Positions 9,438-20,728 of a stretch of DNA of 64,000 nt are shown in pieces. Source of the stretch: Triatoma infestans (taxonomy: Eukaryota > Arthropoda > Insecta > Hemiptera > Reduviidae); contig JAAEAF010000684.1 of assembly GCA_011037195.1 (NCBI GenBank), positions 1 to 64,000 of the forward strand. The letters are read 5' to 3'. A program made the position numbers and the translations under genes. Positions within the stretch are counted from its first letter, which is position 1. Each line of letters opens with the position of its first letter. Under the pieces are notes generated by a model. The model did no database searches and was not told the origin of the DNA. It saw only the letters and a list, made by a program, of their open reading frames with translations.

Positions 9438-9878
9438 ATGTCTACAATTATTTTGAAGAAGCTGTTGGAACGATCACCATCCATTATTTATAAACGTATT
9501 GGAGATTTGGAAGAAAATAAATCATATCCAATTGCGGCGTTTAAGAAGGTGGAACATACCAAGTTCGGTCCTGGTCTGACAGCAGTGCTCCATGACCAAG
9601 AAATTCTAATAAGAGTGTTCCTTCCTAAACGATTTGTAGAAGCGTTGAGCGATGAAGATATTCTCACTTATGAAGGTATGTAGAGCAACACATATTTTAT
9701 TCTATTTCCCCCCTTAGCATGTAATATATTTTAGTTTTTATTTTAAGATGGTGATCTTGCTTTAATATATAAAGGAGCAAGGGGCAACTTTAACAATATA
9801 GAATTTACCCCATCACATAAACCAGGGGTTCCTTCCAGAAGCAAGAAGGCTAAAAAGACACAAACGGACCAAGATTAA
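9438..9878 (+). CDS. Small spliced Polinton protein
   Basis: Exon 1 (9,438-9,675) encodes MSTIILKKLLERSPSIIYKR, then KSYPIAAFKKVEHTKFGPGL and ILIRVFLPKRFVEAL. Its short-strand pattern resembles hypothetical proteins of insect Polintons and may be an OB-fold-like nucleic-acid binder, which is a guess. The frame would stop just after a GTATGT donor at 9,676. Splicing to the acceptor ttttattttaag (intron 9,676-9,747, 72 bases) keeps the frame open to 9,878 through GDLALIYKGARGNFNNIEF and a lysine-rich tail. With the intron removed the product is about 122 residues and intact. It sits just upstream of the DNA polymerase gene, which fits a replication role. Confidence 0.65.
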
Positions 9879-9904
9879 ATTTTTTCTGTGTAAGTTTTTA
9901 CATT

Positions 9905-12900
9905 ATGTCATCTCTATCTTGTGTTAAGTGTGGAAAGAGTTTTTCCAAACCATATAATTTAAGGAGGCATGCTTTAACATGCTTACAAAAAACATGTCCT
10001 TACTGTGGCATTATATTCCGCACATTGGTGAAATTCTTAATACACATCTCCTCGTTTTGTATTAAATGTGAGGATTGCAACATAGTATTTGACAAAAAAT
10101 CCCTCTTTCTAAAACATACTTGCCAAAACACACCCCATTCATCTTCACACATTATGACAGACAATGACAAGAAAGTGTTCAATAAAAAGAAATATCGTAT
10201 GTTATCGGTTCCTCTACAAGATGGCATAGTAGTTACGGCATTAAATAAATCAGCCCAAAATATTTGTATACAAAATGTTGACAATATAAAAGACCCGTTG
10301 CTATTTCTACAAGAGAAACACAACATACTTCTACAGTTGTTGAGTAAAGCTAGAGAAGAGTTATTAATTTTCAAATCATCCATTCTATTGGAATGTGTTT
10401 ACAGTCGGTATAGGAATTCTGATCTTGAACAGTTTACCGATGCCAATTTTAAAACTTCCATAGAAGTTACTGACGCTAGTTGCAATTTAATTCACTACCT
10501 CCGAAGAGTTTTTGCAAAACTTGTGAGCGAGATTGAAGAATTTGAAACTAGCGGATCAAACTGGAAACTGGATTCTATTGATAGCATTGTCATTAGAATC
10601 ACTAAATATCAACCTTTAGGTGGAAGAGGTTACATCGCTTTACCAAAGGAAATAGCCGATAAACAGGCAATCATTAACATTTGTAATACTGATGGTTTTT
10701 GCTTTAAATGTGCCATCTTAAGCCGTCAGTTAAAGAAGCCGCGTTCATTATCGTTGTATAAAAAATTGAATCATCCTTACAATTTCGACAATATTTCCTT
10801 TCCCACACCGTTGAAAGATATACGTAAATTTGAAAAACATAATAATGTATCAATAAACGTTTATTCTTTAACCGACGAAAATCTAGTGTATCCTCTAATG
10901 ATAAGTTCAAATGAAAAGTCTGTAGAACATTTTGATTTGTTATATTTAAGAAACGAAAATACTTCTCATTATTGTTTAATAAAAAATTTATCCAGACTTG
11001 TTTCTTCACAACTTAGGAAAAAGCATAGCAGCGCTGTTATATGTAAACGGTGTTTTAAAACATTTACTCACACCTATACATCGGTAGATGGGAAAACGGC
11101 TGAGGAACGATTAACAGACCATCTATTATTTTGCAATAAACAAAAACCTTGTCGCATTCAAATGCCTTCAGACAACACATATTTACAGTTTACAAACTTT
11201 CAACATAAACAACACGTACCAATAGTTATCTATGCGGATTTTGAATCTATACTTTTACCCGTACACAATGCACCCGGTAGTCCATCAACATCATGGTCTA
11301 GTCAAACACACAAGCATGAAATTTGTAGTGTTGGGGCTAAAGTTGTCTCTTCACTATCAAATTATCAAAAAGACATTTTCATTTACACTGGGGACGATGC
11401 TCTTGAACAATTTATGCAGTATTTACATTCCATTGTTAAAGACGTGGAAACCTTATATAAGGAGATTATTCCAATGACAGATCTATCCCCACAACAACGA
11501 CATGACTTTGACAATGCCACTCATTGTGGTATTTGCGACCAACCGTTTAACCATTTAGACAAAAAAGTTCATCATCATGATCATCTTACAGGGGAATTTC
11601 AGTGTGCTGCACATAATGATTGTAATTTAAATTTTCAATTACCCAATTTCATACCGGTGTACATGCATAATCTTAGCGGATATGATGCTCATCCTATTAT
11701 ATTATCTTTGGGACAGGATCCAGGCGACATATGGGTAATACCAAATTCAACTGAGAAATATATAAGTTTTTCGAAAAAATTTAGCGATTGTACGCTATGG
11801 CTTAGATTTTTAGATTCTTATAGGTTTTTACCAGACAGTTTAGAACGACTAATAAATAACTTGACTGAATACCCACAAATGGAACAACAATTTCCAAATT
11901 ATGATGAACGAAAATTACTACTTAGAAATGGTATTTACCCATACGCCTACATGACAAGTATGGAAAAATTAGATGAACGTTCCTTACCAGCTAAAAAATA
12001 TTTTTTTAATGATTTAACCGATGAGCACATATCCGATAATGATTATTTACACGCTCAACAAGTCTGGACCGCTTTCAATATACAAACACTTAGAGATTAC
12101 ACAGAATTGTATTTAACAACAGACATAATTCTTTTAAGTGACATATTTGAACAGTTTAGAGATGTGTGTGAATCCATTTACAGCATTGATCCGAGTTGGT
12201 ATTTCACAACGCCTGGGTTGGCATTGACGCCTGTTTAAAATATACGCAAGTAAAATTGGAACTATTGACTGATTATGATAAACATCTTATGATTGAATCA
12301 GGTATTCGTGGAGGTATCACTTCGTGTGTTACAAGACATTCCAAAGCCAATAACTCATACATAAGTGGTTACGATCCCACACAACCATCTAGCTATATTT
12401 TATATATAGATGTAAATAATCTATATGGGTTTGCAATGAGTGAATATCTTCCTTATGGTGGTTTTGAATGGGTGGACAATAGTGTGGATGTTACCACAGT
12501 TCCTGATGATAGCGATGATGGTTTTATTCTAGAGGTTGATTTGCATATACCAACCAGCTTACACAATCATTTCAGTCAGTTTCCACCACTGCCACATCAT
12601 CACAATAATAAGCTCTATACCACGCTTGAGGATAAACAACATTATGTGATTCATTACAAAAATTTAAAACAAGCTCTGTCGATGGGTGTTGTTTTGAAAA
12701 AAGTGCATAGAGTATTAAAATTTAAACAATCCCCCTGGCTTAAACCTTACATAGAACTGAATACTAACTTACGCAAGACGGCTAAAAACGATTTTGAAAA
12801 GGACTTTTACAAATTAATGAACAACTCTGTTTTTGGAAAGTGTATTGAAAATAAGAGGAAACGATTGACATCAAACTTGTCACCACGGAGAAAGCATTTT

Positions 12901-13589
12901 TAAAATTATCCAAAAGACCAAACTTTAAAGACAGGACAATTTTTAGTGAAAACGTTGTTGCAGTACACTTACAACAGGAAACAATTTATTTGGACAGACC
13001 TACTTACGTGGGATTTTCGATTTTGGAACTCAGCAAACGGTACATGTATCAATTTCACTAGGAGGTTATGTTACCATTTTATAATCGTACTTCCCTGCAT
13101 TTGCTATACATGGACACTGACTCTTTTATATATAATATTCAAACAGACGATGTATACGATGACATGATTGAATTGAAAGACTATTTTGACACTTCCAACT
13201 ACCCTGTTACGCACAAATGCTATTCAAACCACAATAAGAAAGTGTTGGGTAAATTTAGCGATGAAACTGGCGGAGTTCCTATTCAAGAGTTGGTGGCATT
13301 AAGACCTAAAATGTATAGCTTCAACATTTTCAACAAACACATAGTTAAAAAGGCAAAAGGTGTTAAAAAAAGCGCTGTGAATAGATTTTCATTTTCTGAT
13401 TATCTAAATGTTTTAAAAAGCCAAGACCTTGTATTACATGCACAATTCAAAACTATTCAATCTAAACGACACCAATTATACACATATGAATGTAGTAAAA
13501 CAAGTTTGACATGTATTGATCAAAAACGTTTCATTTTAGATGACGGAATTCACACTTTACCATACGGACACTATAGACTCAACAAATAA
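9905..13589 (+). pseudogene. Protein-primed family B DNA polymerase of the Polinton, broken
   Basis: The N-terminus has C2H2-like zinc fingers (CVKCGKSFSKPYNLRRH and repeats). The 3'-5' exonuclease motifs are present: YADFES (D445, E447), HNLSGYD (about residue 587-593) and the third motif at YLTTDIILLSD. A C-x2-C plus HHHDHLTGEF zinc-like element lies between. Polymerase motifs follow: DVNNLYGFAM (about 12,411), KLMNNSVFGK (about 12,814) and YMDTDS (13,107-13,124). Three lesions are visible: a one-base loss near 12,228, a frameshift near 12,870, and an in-frame TAG at 13,059-13,061. All catalytic residues are still encoded. This enzyme replicates the element using a terminal protein as primer. 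Confidence 0.92.
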
Positions 13590-13591
13590 CT

Positions 13592-14225
13592 ATGCACACA
13601 AGATCTAATCTTTGTCTACAATACACTATTGACGAGAAGTATTTTCAACCATTCTCACTTTTGGGCCTATGCATGATCAAAATATGTTTAAATTTACCTA
13701 GGAGATCTGATATTGTCCTACTTGATATACCGAAAACTGTTCAGCTTAAATTATTTCATGCATTCTCTGATTATTGTATAACTACTTATAAAAAATGTAA
13801 TATAGATTTGTATTGTTTTGAAAATATTGAATTTATTGCTGGTCAACCAATGCCTCTATCAGATTACATTGCCATATTGTATTGCAACCCAGATAACAGA
13901 TCCTTATTATTGCAACACTTTAAAACATTCACAATAACTATTGAACTGTATTACTTTAAAAAAAATAAACATTCTTTCCCATAATAACATTGGCGAACTA
14001 TACAATGATACCAATTCTTATTACAATTTTTGTGACAAATGTTGCAATTTGCTCAAGCCAAGCACTCCTAAAGGATTAATTTGGAAATGTCAACGTACTA
14101 CTGTTCACACTAACAACACTAATCTTCTTTCCGATTTAATATATGATCCTTTTTTCTGGTGTTTCAATTGTATTACATGCCCATTATTTGGTGTGGAAAA
14201 ATGCTTATGTGATGAGATAATGTAA
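13592..14225 (+). pseudogene. Hypothetical Polinton protein with C-terminal zinc-ribbon-like cysteines, broken
   Basis: A 130-residue frame starts 3 bases after the polymerase stop and closes after an A-run at about 13,957-13,968. The rest reads in another frame to 14,225. That second part contains FCDKCCNLLKP and later CFNCITCPLFGVEKCLC, two cysteine clusters that could bind zinc. I do not recognise the family. Direct abutment to the polymerase suggests co-transcription. Confidence 0.5.
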
Positions 14226-14445
14226 ATATTAGATTATGTCTTTTGTAAATAGATTACTAAAACTGTACTAGAGAAAAATAATTTCTAAGATCATTGTACT
14301 AAAAAGAATTATGTCTTGTAAAATAGAATAGTGAAAAATGTATTAAATAATCATAGAAAATAAAAACTTATAATATGTCATTCTGCCTTCTTTTTTTTCA
14401 CCTATAATGTTATAAACATTAAAAAATAAGAACTACACACTAGTT

Positions 14446-14640
14446 ATACTAGTGCTGAACATAAAAAAGTGAAATACATAAATCATAGTAGTACTGAATA
14501 TAAAAAAGTGAAATACATAAAACATAGTAGTACTGAATATAAAAAAGTGAAATACATAAAACATAGTAGTACTGAATATAAAAAAGTGAAATACATAAAA
14601 CATAGTAGTACTGAACATAAAAAAGTGAAACAATACATAA
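14446..14640 (+). repeat. 39-bp minisatellite, about 5 copies
   Basis: The unit contains gaaatacataaaacatagta followed by gtactgaatataaaaaagt, starting at 14,471, 14,510, 14,549 and 14,588, with partial units on both sides. Because 39 is a multiple of three, both strands stay open as short repetitive frames; these are not genes. Confidence 0.9.
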
Positions 14641-15582
14641 AAATACACTAAGTATTGAATATCAAAAAAAATATTAAAGTCTTTAGCTAGATATTATAAA
14701 ATGTTTGCCCCCAAGACTTGGAAGCCATCTCGCGGCTCAAAAACATTAAAGTCCTTAGAATGTGTTTATCTAAAATATTATAAGTGTAAACATAAACAAA
14801 ATATCAAAAAATATTAAAGTCTTTAGCTAAATTTTGTAAAATCTTAGCCCTAGTCTTGTATGCCATCTCCCGGCTCAAATATGATAATAAAGTCCTTAGA
14901 ATGTGTTTATCTAAAATATTATAAGTGTAAACATGAACAAAAAATATTAAAGTGTTTAGGTAAATATTATAAAATAGTAGCCCTCGACTTGGATGACAGT
15001 TCACGGCTCAAAAACATTATTAAAGTCCTTAAAATGTATTTTAGCTAAAATATTATAAGTGTAAACATGAACAAAAAATATTAAAGTGTTTAGCTAAATA
15101 TTATAAAACATAGCCGCATGTCTCGCATGCCATCTCCCGGCTCAAAAATATTTTTTTTCCCGTTATAAAATCAGATGGGGGTCTCATCGTAATTTTGTAG
15201 CCGCGCGCCAGACCCCTGCCTTCGGGCGTAAATCATAAGTGCCTGGGGCTCAAAAAAAATGGCCCTAGAACCGGTAATAAACATCTACTAATACACAAAA
15301 AAAAAAAAAACAAAGTCTTTATTCATAGTATTGAATGATAATTTATTTAATGTTTGTAGCTAAATATTATAAAATATTAGCCATAGACTTGGATGACATC
15401 TCACGGCTCAAAAACAATGTTAAAGTCCTTTGAATGTGTTTAGCTAAAATATTATAAGTGTAAACATGAACAAAATATCAAAAAATATTAAAGTCTTTAG
15501 CTAAATTTTGTAAAATCTTAGCCCTAGTCTTGTATGCCATCTCCCGGCTCAAATATGATAATAAAGTCCTTAGAATGTGTTT
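14632..15582 (-). repeat. Right terminal inverted repeat expanded into a tandem array
   Basis: The first unit (14,632-14,798) is the inverse of 1-149. Further units of about 133 bp begin at about 14,807, 14,940 and 15,072, and again at about 15,345 and 15,480. Each contains aaatattaaagt near its start and a cggctcaaa core. Between 15,150 and 15,340 there is a more GC-rich, diverged stretch with its own ggggctcaaaaa. The array runs into the sequencing gap. Confidence 0.85.
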
Positions 15583-15921
15583 NNNNNNNNNNNNNNNNNN
15601 NNNNNNNNNNNNNNNNNNNNNNNNNNNNNNNNNNNNNNNNNNNNNNNNNNNNNNNNNNNNNNNNNNNNNNNNNNNNNNNNNNNNNNNNNNNNNNNNNNNN
15701 NNNNNNNNNNNNNNNNNNNNNNNNNNNNNNNNNNNNNNNNNNNNNNNNNNNNNNNNNNNNNNNNNNNNNNNNNNNNNNNNNNNNNNNNNNNNNNNNNNNN
15801 NNNNNNNNNNNNNNNNNNNNNNNNNNNNNNNNNNNNNNNNNNNNNNNNNNNNNNNNNNNNNNNNNNNNNNNNNNNNNNNNNNNNNNNNNNNNNNNNNNNN
15901 NNNNNNNNNNNNNNNNNNNNN
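15583..15921. other. Sequencing gap (339 N)
   Basis: Unknown bases. The left flank is the Polinton terminal array and the right flank is the 3' part of a non-LTR retrotransposon, so the outer end of the Polinton is lost here. Confidence 1.
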
Positions 15922-18737
15922 GCCATACATTCTCCGTTCCAATGGAATAAAGAAACGATTTAAATTCAGAGACCCAATTGAAAGGTATTGAAGAAAAATC
16001 AGTTAGTTTATGCAATCTCAGATAACAAATTCTAGGAATGCGGCTGTCTGGCATTAACAGCAACTTTTCCCACCAATTAAACATTCTTTTAAAAACATTG
16101 TATTTTAGGTGTACTCTGCCTGTTTCAAGTCTAATGTATGAGTTTGGAGTACCAGAAGGAAGTTGTAGAAGGGACTTAAAAAACAAAATTTGGCTCCTCT
16201 CGAGGATATCCAAACACTGGGAGCCCCAAATTTCAGCCATATACAGCAAAACACTTTCTGAAAGAGATTTTAAAGATAGCATTTGGTGCTCCAAACATGT
16301 GATTTACTGGTACTTAATAATCTATATACTACAGAGTTGGCTGCAATACTCTTTTGCAAAAACCACTTACCAGTCTGTGTAAATTTGCCTGATGCATAGA
16401 GTGGGACACCCAAATACACAAAAAAGCTCTCTACAGATATATTGTCTCTGTCATAAAAAAATTTAGGAAAATTCGGGAGTCTTCCACCTTTATGAAAGGG
16501 AACCACCACGGTTTTCTTGGTATTCACTTCAAGAGAATTTTCACTACAATACCCTTCTAAAATTCTGAGGTTAGTCTGCATTTCTAGCCAGGAAGAAGAC
16601 AATATACATAGGTCATCTGCATAAAGGACCATTACAAGGTCCCTGCTTGCGCTAATATTTACACCTCGAGCACCATGATCAACAAAGTAATCCACAATGT
16701 CGGCTGAAAAAAGCGAAAACAGTAGTGGACTCAATATCTCGCCCTGCAGTACCCCCTGAGTAACACCCATCTCATTAGAGAGAGAGGCACCATCCGAAAT
16801 AACAAAAGAGGCTTTATCGTACATATTTTTAAGAAAACCAACCAGCTTAGCGCTAACACCAACTTGAGATAATTTAAACCAAAGTTTGGCGTGGTTCACA
16901 GAGTCAAACGCTCTCTTGAGGTCTACAAAGAGGCCGAATACTCTCCTTCTTTTGAGCCTAAGTTGAATGTTGATAGCAGCATTAACAGAAAACACGGCGT
17001 CCGCGCAACCCCTTCCACTGCGAAAGCCCATCTGTTCTTCAGGGAGAATATTGTAATTATCGCACCACTTGCTTAGCCTATTGTAAATAACGGATGTAAA
17101 TAATTTGGTAATATTATTAAAAATGGCTATGCCACGATAATTATTAGGATCAGAATAATCGCCCTTTTTATGTAAGAGTCTTAATTTTATTCTACACCAC
17201 GAGGCCGGAATATCTTCCGAGTTCCATATTCTATTGAACAAATTTAGCAGATAATGAATCCAGTTAGGAGGTAGCGCTTTATAACACTCGTTAGGAATTA
17301 AATCCAGCCCTGAAGCCTTCTTCAACTTACTAGTGTTAATAGAGTGCAAAAGTTCTTCCAGCGTTATATCACCATCAATATCCGGATTAAAAGTGCTTAA
17401 ATATGTAAACTCAATGTGTAATCTAGGCGGCAAAATCAGGTTATAAAACTGTTCCCAGTCTAAAAGAGAAAGTGGAGATTTAGCTGACTTTTTACTCTGG
17501 AGCCGGCGAATACACTCCCAAAATTCTGCTGGACTTCTTAAGGAGGCTAACGTATCCTTTATTTTATTGTAATAAATCTGTTTATTGGATTTAACAAGGG
17601 TTTTATATTCTTTTCGCAAATTAATATATTCATTTAAGAATTTGTCCTCGAAGTTTTTCTTTTTACATAATTTAAGACATCTACGGATTATTTTCTTAGC
17701 AGAAATACATTCTTTGGTGAACCAGGGTTTATTTTTATGTTTATGGGAGCAAGGCATAAGCTTAAGCGCCCCGGAAGAAGAGAGTGAATTTTGAACAGCA
17801 CATACAAAGTTCTGATAAAGGTCCTCCGTGGAGGCACCAGATACATAAATATTTGGGGAGGAGCTAATGGATGAAGTAAATTGGGACAAATTAAAAGTAT
17901 TCCTATCAAAACGCCACATCAAAGTTTCGTCTTGATAATTAATTTTGAGATCAGTGGGTTGGATATTAACCAATGAAACACCAATAACACATGCTTGGTG
18001 ATCAGATAGGTCAGAAATATTGACAATTTGAAAATAAAGATAATTAAATGTAAAACCAAATGGAAGCCAAACTAGATCAATCGTACTACAGCCTCTCTCT
18101 CCAATGAACGTGTAATTACCGGGAAAGTCAAGACTGGATCTACCATTACAAACATACATACCCAGCGATTCCATTAAGTCCACCAACCGTTGACCTCTCT
18201 TATTTATTACTGAATCTAAAGAAGATCTGATATTATAAAGACAATCATCAAGAGGTATGATTTCATCTAATTGATTCAGATTCCCAATTCTTGCATTAAA
18301 ATCACCCCCCAGGATGATATTAACATCACTATAGTTACTTATAATATCACAAAGATCATCAAAAAGCCATTCACAGATCACATCATTCTACTCCCCGGCT
18401 TACAATACACTACACCAATAATCACAGAAGAATCTTGAATCTTCAGCAGTAGACATAGACACCAGCTGTTGAAAATCAGAACGTCCACTCGAGAAACAAG
18501 GCCCCTCCTGATGAGAACAAGAATACCACCACTAGCTCTTCCCTGTAGAAAATTTTTTGTTGCCTTCTTAAAATAAAAATCATAATCATTCAGAAACGAA
18601 GGTAATTCGAATATATCTGTATGAATCCAGGACTCTGTGAAGCAGATAATATGATTCAACAGTAAACTCTCTATCTCATTCGATGATAAATTAAAAACAT
18701 TACTGAAAACACTTATGTTCCAAAACACAATCTTCAA
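15922..18737 (-). pseudogene. ORF2 of element A: endonuclease and reverse transcriptase
   Basis: The endonuclease begins KIVFWNISVFSN at 18,737 and shows CFTESW, then GGDFNARIG and LSDHQACVIG. Frame is lost near 18,385 and the main frame continues for 703 residues. The reverse transcriptase has LFVDLKRAFDSVNH, GVLQGEILSPLLFSLF and an intact YADD (16,612-16,623). The C-terminal part changes frame near 16,290 and then enters the gap. The first codon after the ORF1 stop is TTG, not ATG. The protein would nick target DNA and reverse-transcribe the RNA. Confidence 0.85.
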
Positions 18738-19704
18738 GATAAGTTTTTTGAAGTTGGTACAGAACCATCCTGTAGTGGTTGCGAAAGTGCCAAGGGAGAA
18801 GTAGCGAGCTTCATATATTCTTTAATATTTCCAGCCTTTTTCCTCTTTACCGGTTTACGAACTAACGTAAACATTGGGGCGGTATCAGCATCTTCTGTTT
18901 CAATTTCCCCTCCGGTTGCGAGAGAAGACACATCCTCACTGTCAGGAATCAGACCATCTCCAATCTCATTCAAGTCAGCTTCTGATTTTATTAAAATTCG
19001 CCGAGACCCTTTCGCTTTTCTAGCCATTAACCGACCCCTCCTGACCCACACAAATCTAATTTCACCTCTCTTCTGAAGTAATTTCAGCTTTTTGTAGAGT
19101 GCATAAGTCTCCCTACCCAAATGCTCTGAAATATAAATTTTATTTGGGGGATTTAAATTTATGCCTGTAATCAAATTTGTATTAATTAAATGTTTCTTGG
19201 CTATAAAGATTGAAAAAAATTCCTCTTTAAATTTTCTCTAACAAATTTAAATATTATAGGCGGAGAGGGCATTAATTTTTTGTTGTTAAGCCGATAGTAA
19301 AAATCTAGATCTTCTTCGTTGATATTTATGCCAACAAAATCACATATAAATTTAATTGTATTAAAAATATTTTCATTTTCAACATAGGGGATATTTGTCA
19401 GTCTAATTTTATTATAATTTAAATTCTGCTCATTTTCAATCAATAGGCGATGTAAATTGTTCAATTTTCTTGCAAATAAAGTTTGTTGTTTGTTCAATTT
19501 AACACTCTTGGCATTCAAAATATTAATATCTTGTTTAAGGCTGTTAATATCTGATTTAATTTCTGGTTTAAGAGAATTAATACTAGCAACTAGATTTACA
19601 TTAGAGTTTTTTATTTCGACAAACTGCTGTTGAAATGATAATAACTTTTGATTCACATCATTCATTTGTGACAGTAACAAATCCAATTTTGGATTGTCTC
19701 CCAT
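18734..19704 (-). pseudogene. ORF1 of element A: coiled-coil RNA-binding protein, one frameshift
   Basis: The start (MGDNPKLDLLLSQMNDVNQK) opens a long coiled coil rich in N, K, L and I. This is followed by a compact domain with KIRLTNIPYVENENIF and, after a shift in an A-run near 19,200, IYISEHLGRETYALYKKLK and a basic region. This order matches ORF1 proteins of insect Jockey/CR1-type elements, which resemble baculovirus FP-type proteins. The stop TGA overlaps the presumed TTG start of ORF2. Confidence 0.7.
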
Positions 19705-19996
19705 GTTTTACGCAAAATGTTCGAATAAAATGACAAAATCGAATAATAAAATATTTGCAAATATAATCTTAATTACTTGGAAGTGTACCTGCAAATATTG
19801 ATGTATAAATATTGGTATGTAGAGTATTAGTAAAGATGGCACAAACAATCAAAGTTTAAATTCACATAGGTAATCACAACACGCCCCTCCACTAAAGTAA
19901 TACTGCAAATTAAATCAATCTTAATCAAAACTCTATTTTCTTTTTTTCCTTTTTTAAAAAAAACGGCTCGATAGAAAATTCTCAAATTTTGAGAAA

Positions 19997-20728
19997 TTAA
20001 GTAATTTGTAATAATTTATATTCTTGCAAAAATTCACTCAAAACTGAGCACAAAAAACCAGTCAAATCACACTTTATAATAGACGCGAAGTGTTCACCAT
20101 GAGAGACTACATACAACTCCCGAAAGGAGATATATTGGTGGTCGCTACCAGTATAATCTTCCATGACATACCAATCTTGGATCTTCGGCGCTATATCCTC
20201 TGAAGCAAAGGAGACCTCAGGGATGGTCCCCGAGCATCCCGGGCGCCGAAAAGTTGTCGTACTACCAATATTTAGAACAATTAGACTCGTTCTTGCTGCC
20301 ATTTCCATGATCCTCCTGCCGCGAGAATTCGTATCAGGTAAGCCCCACTCCACTGCTCTGGCATTGAAATCTCCAGTTACTATTACAGCAATTTTTTTGA
20401 AGAGCGCATCTTCAAGCTCATCTAACTTTTGTTGGAAATCATGGATACATTCATTTGGCGTGAAATAGCAGCTGAAGTACGTGACTTCCCCGCTTTTAAC
20501 ACAAACATATCCACTCCATGCTCCATGTACGTGCACAGGAACCTTTCCCAAGTCCGGGACCCAAATAGCCGCTCTGCCTAGGAGATCAGAAAACCACCCT
20601 GGCGATTCCTTGTCTTGGTATTGTTCGCTAAGCAGCAACAGATCCACCTTCTTTTCGAATACCAGCTGATGCAATAGCTCATCTGCAATCTTGCTTCGAT
20701 GCATGTTTGCCTGTAAAATGTGAATCAT
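19997..20728 (-). pseudogene. ORF2 of element B: APE-type endonuclease only
   Basis: Residues MIHILQANMHRSKIADELL open a typical R1-clade endonuclease. LLLSEQY, VTGDFNARAVEWGLP and GSDHQYISF supply conserved active-site blocks. The frame then reads about 35 residues of unrelated sequence and stops at 19,997, so the reverse transcriptase is missing. The ATG overlaps the ORF1 stop as ATGA (20,728-20,725), the arrangement used for termination-reinitiation in R1-clade elements such as SART1. Confidence 0.82.

Larger units (their letters stand above)
1..14798. mobile_element. Maverick/Polinton DNA transposon, degraded
   Basis: The stretch carries the diagnostic Polinton set: retroviral-type integrase, FtsK/A32-type packaging ATPase, adenain-like protease, double jelly-roll major capsid and single jelly-roll minor capsid proteins, and a protein-primed family B DNA polymerase. 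These are bounded by inverted repeats (1-149 against 14,632-14,798). The right inverted repeat continues as a tandem array towards a sequencing gap, and the left one is cut by the window edge, so neither outer end nor target duplication is visible. Genes at 244-1406 and 4386-4926 are on the minus strand; the rest are on the plus strand. Most long genes carry one to three single-base frameshifts or stops, so this copy is dead unless many of the indels are sequencing errors. The overall identification is secure. Confidence 0.95.
15922..19990 (-). mobile_element. Non-LTR retrotransposon A (Jockey/CR1-like), 3' end lost in the gap
   Basis: Two minus-strand reading frames, ORF1 (18,734-19,704) and ORF2 (15,922-18,737), have the arrangement of APE-type non-LTR elements. 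The 3' end is missing at the gap. The 5' end lies somewhere between 19,705 and about 20,050, and that stretch contains no other gene. The element abuts the cut end of R1-like element B in the same orientation. Confidence 0.85.

Noticed and set aside
14433..14651. Open frames on both strands across the 39-bp repeat
   Set aside because: Both are products of a repeat unit divisible by three; the proteins are pure repeat without domain.
15478..15991. Open frames across the gap
   Set aside because: They consist mainly of unknown residues and cannot be supported.
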